Assembly: GCA_026826555.1 (NCBI GenBank)
Contig: JAKSZT010053837.1
Location: 1,846,891-1,910,890 of the forward strand
Length of the DNA stretch: 64,000 nucleotides
Source: Tolypeutes matacus
Taxonomy: Eukaryota; Chordata; Mammalia; Cingulata; Chlamyphoridae
Reading direction: 5' to 3'
The notes beneath the pieces are model-generated. The model searched no databases and was not told the origin of the DNA. It saw only the letters and a list, made by a program, of their open reading frames with translations. Positions 60,971 through 64,000 of the stretch are shown here, piece by piece (positions within the stretch are counted from its first letter, which is position 1; each line of letters opens with the position of its first letter). The translations under genes were made by a program, and so were the position numbers.

Positions 60971-61624
60971 CAATCACATTTAAAGATATTGAATCCGTCA
61001 TCAAAAATCTCCCAGGAAAAAAAAAAAATATCCCAGCAATGAAAACTTCAGGACCAGATGGCTTCACAGGTAAATTCTACCAAGCATTCCAAAAAGAATT
61101 ATCACCAATCCTGTTTAAATTCTACCAAAAAATTAAAGAGATGGAAAAATTACCCATTTAGGAAGCCAATATCACCCTAATATCAATAGCCACATAGAGA
61201 CTACAAGAAAAGAAAATTACAAACCAATTTCTCTAATGAACACAGATGCAAAAATTATCAACAAAATAGCTGCAAAGAGAATCCAACAGCATACCGAAAG
61301 AATTATACACCACAATCAAGTGTGATTTTATTCCTGGTATTGTGAGGGTAGTTCAACATAAGAAAATCAATTAATGTAATACACCCCATTACAAATTCAA
61401 GGAATAAAAGCACTGATCATCTCAACAGATGCAGAAAAGGCATTTTACAAAATCCAGCATCCTTTCTTGATAAAAAAACACTTTGAAAAATAAGAATGGA
61501 AGGAAAATTCCTCAATATGATAAAGGGCATATATGAAAAACCCACAGCCAACATTGTACTCAATGGGGGAAGGGTGAAAGCTTTCCCTCTAAGATTGAGA
61601 ACAAGACAAAGATGCCCACTGTAA

Positions 61625-61726
<102 letters not shown>

Positions 61727-62533
61727 TAACAATCGCAGATGACATGATTCTGTATTTAGAAAATTCTGAAATGTCTACAACAAAACTACTTGAGCTAATA
61801 GATGAGGTCAGAAAAGTGGCAGGATACAAGATCAACACGCAAAAATCAGTAACGTTTCTGTCCACTAGTATTGAACAATCTGAGAGGAAATCGGGGGAAA
61901 ATTCCATTTATAAAAGCAACAAAAAGACTCAAAAATACCTAGGATTCAATTTAACCAAAGAAGCATAGGACCTATATTCAGAAAACTACAAAACAATGCT
62001 AAAAGAAATCAAAGACGACCTAAACAAGTGGAAACACATTCCATGTTCATGAACTAGAAGACTACATATCGTGACGATGTCAATCCTACACAAACTGACT
62101 AATAGATTCACTGCAATACCAATTAAAATTCCAACACCTACTTACAAAAACAAAAACAAAAAAAGGCCACAAAACTACATGTTAGAGAGGCTGTGGAGAG
62201 ACAGGAATGTTTATTCACTATTGGTGAGAATGTAGAATGATAATGCCACTGTGGAAGACTGGCGGATCCTAAAGAAGTTGAATATAGATTTGCCACATGT
62301 CCCAACAAAACCCCTACTACATATATACCCAGAAAGACTGAAACCAGTGACACAAACAGACATCTGCATGCCAATGTTCATAGCGGCATTATTCACGATT
62401 GCCAGAAGTTGGAAACAACCCAGGTGTCCATCAACTGATGAATAGATAAACAAACTATGGTGTATTTGCGTATTCACACAATGGAATATTATACAGTTGT
62501 AAGAAGAAATGAAGTCTTAAAAAGCATACAACA

Positions 62534-63210
62534 GGGGAAGCGGATGTGGCTCAAGCAATTGGGCTTCCGTCTACAATATAGAAGGTCCAGGGTTCAATTC
62601 CCGGGGCCTCCTGATGAAGGTAAGCTGTCCCGCGCAGCAAGCTGGCCCAACCAGAGTGCTGGCCCACACAGGAGTGCTGGCCCATGCAGAGAGCTGGCAC
62701 AGCAAGATGACATAACAAAAAGAGACAAAGAGGATAGACAATAAGAGACACAGCATTCCACATGATAACATGCTTACTGCTGTGACATTAAAATCCCTTC
62801 TGTTCTTGAGTTTACTCCAGAATATGTTCATTTGCTTATGATTACTGCTAATGTAAAAGGCCTCATAGCACTGTATTGCATTTGTAATAGATTTATTTCC
62901 TAGAATCTTGCAATGAATGGTTATAACCAAAATAATAATAATAATAATAATAATATTGGTTTAGCAATTGTAATAAAGTACCACACTAACGTAAAAAAAA
63001 AGAGAGACACAGAAGACCAGGGAGCTGAGGTGGTGCAAGAGATTGAGCACCTCTCTCTCTCCAGAACTTCCAGGATCGGTTCCCAGTGCTGCCTAAAGAA
63101 AAGACAAGCAGACACAGAAGAATACACAGCAAATGGACATAGAGAGTAGACAACGAGGGGGCGAGGATGAGAGAAATAAATAAATAAATCTTTTAAAAAA
63201 AAAAAAAAAA
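62534..63210 (+). mobile_element. dimeric DAS-type SINE split by a retroposed mRNA end
   Basis: The first half is 62534-62753 and the second half 63003-63210, with the second head near 63020 and the A tail ending at 63210. The 249-bp insert between them is described separately. Confidence 0.85.
62754..63002 (+). pseudogene. retroposed mRNA 3' end inserted into a SINE
   Basis: A 249-bp unique segment interrupts a DAS-type SINE. It ends with AATAAA at 62972-62977, then 15 bases, then a run of A. A duplication AGAGACACAG flanks it (62744-62753 and 63003-63012). These are the marks of an L1-mobilised, 5'-truncated mRNA copy that contains only 3' UTR. An (AAT)n tract lies inside (62930-62955). 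I do not recognise the parent gene. Confidence 0.75.
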
Positions 63211-63222
63211 TAGCATATGACA

Positions 63223-63622
63223 GGAAGCAGATGTAGCTCAAGCAATTAGGTTCCCTTCTACAATATGAGAGGTCCCGGGTTCTGGTGCCTCCTGGTGAAG
63301 GCGAGCTGGCCTGTGCGGAGAGCCGGCCCGTGCGAAGAGTTGGCCTGCATGGAGAGCTGGCACAACAAAAAGAGACAAAGAGGAGAGACAATGAGAGACA
63401 CAACAAACCAGGGAGCTGAGGTGGCTCAAGCGATTGAGTGCCTTTCTCCCACATCAGAGGTCCCAGGATCGGTTCCCAGAGCCTTCTAAAGAGAAGACAA
63501 GAAGAGAAGACAAGTAGACACAGAAAGCACACAGCAAATGGTCTCAGAGAGCAGACAGCGAGCACAACAACAAGCGGGGGTGAGGGGGGAATAAATAAAT
63601 AAAAATAAACCTTTAAAAAAAA
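63223..63622 (+). mobile_element. dimeric DAS-type SINE
   Basis: Heads lie at 63223 and about 63410, with a G-rich end and AAATAAATAAAAATAAACCT tail. Partial GCATATGAC/GCCTATGAC repeats flank it. Confidence 0.85.
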
Positions 63623-64000
63623 GGCCTATGACGACATGGATGACACTTAAGGACACAATGTTCAGTGAAGCAAGCCAGACATAAAAGGACAAATACTGCG
63701 TGATTACGCTACTATGAACTAAATATATTGCGTAATCTCATGGAGCTAATAACATGAATATCGGTCACCAGAAAATAGAATGAGGTGAGAGAATGAAAAG
63801 CTGAGGGTTAACTTGTAACTGGTAAAAAGGATGTGTGTTAACCTTTAGAAATGAACAGAAAAAGGTGAAAGCACAACATAGTGTTTGTAACTAGCAATAC
63901 TATTATGTTGGGTATGACAGTGGTTCAAAGGGAAAGTCTAAGCTCATGTATATTACTAGAAGGAAAGCTAAAAAAAATGTAAAAAAATATTACTAGAAGG

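Noticed and set aside
62921..63565. 214-codon minus-strand frame
   Set aside because: It reads antisense through two SINEs and the retroposed mRNA end. Low-complexity Leu/Phe/Ser composition comes from SINE and T-rich tracts.

Overview
The window is repeat-rich mammalian DNA from inside one gene. The only functional coding piece I can support is a single exon at 49501-49894 on the minus strand. It is exon 2 of LRP6, the Wnt co-receptor, with a normal splice acceptor and donor. Everything to its right (49895-64000) is LRP6 intron 1 and everything to its left (1-49500) is intron 2. The exon with the start codon lies beyond 64000 and exon 3 lies before position 1.

The organism is very probably a xenarthran. 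About 35 SINEs here are DAS-type elements with one or more tRNA-Ala-like heads, the SINE superfamily described from armadillo. The SINE form that I remember as dominating Dasypus DNA is absent, so a sloth or anteater seems likelier than a nine-banded armadillo. That last step is inference from memory.

Layout. 1-4850: old L1 pieces, including a 5'-inverted L1, and copy 1 of a composite retroposon. 4851-13540: mostly single-copy intron with small L2, MER5-like, SINE and L1 fragments. 13545-19149: an old HAL1/L1 element broken by an LTR, a SINE and a full-length AMD1 processed pseudogene. 19250-23010: antisense and sense L1 pieces and an ERVL-type LTR with its tRNA-Leu primer site. 23010-26470: quiet intron with a retroposed KRAB fragment and a MIR-like piece. 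26470-32970: L1 3' ends, a quiet stretch and a three-headed SINE. 32974-38193: a near end-to-end but internally deleted L1 with promoter monomers and its own target-site duplication. 38197-42100: old L1/HAL1 with a nested L1 3' end. 43270-44726: decayed retroviral env remnant plus LTR ending in a poly(A) run. 44820-45727: copy 2 of the composite retroposon. 45742-48290: L1 pieces. 48291-50130: repeat-poor sequence around LRP6 exon 2. 50130-64000: head-to-head and nested L1s with many SINEs.

The most interesting novelty is the composite retroposon at 2225-2886 and 44820-45727. Both copies begin at the same base of an unrecognised module of about 217 bp with two strong hairpins. Both continue into a DAS-type SINE body, and both are bounded by their own 14-bp target-site duplications.
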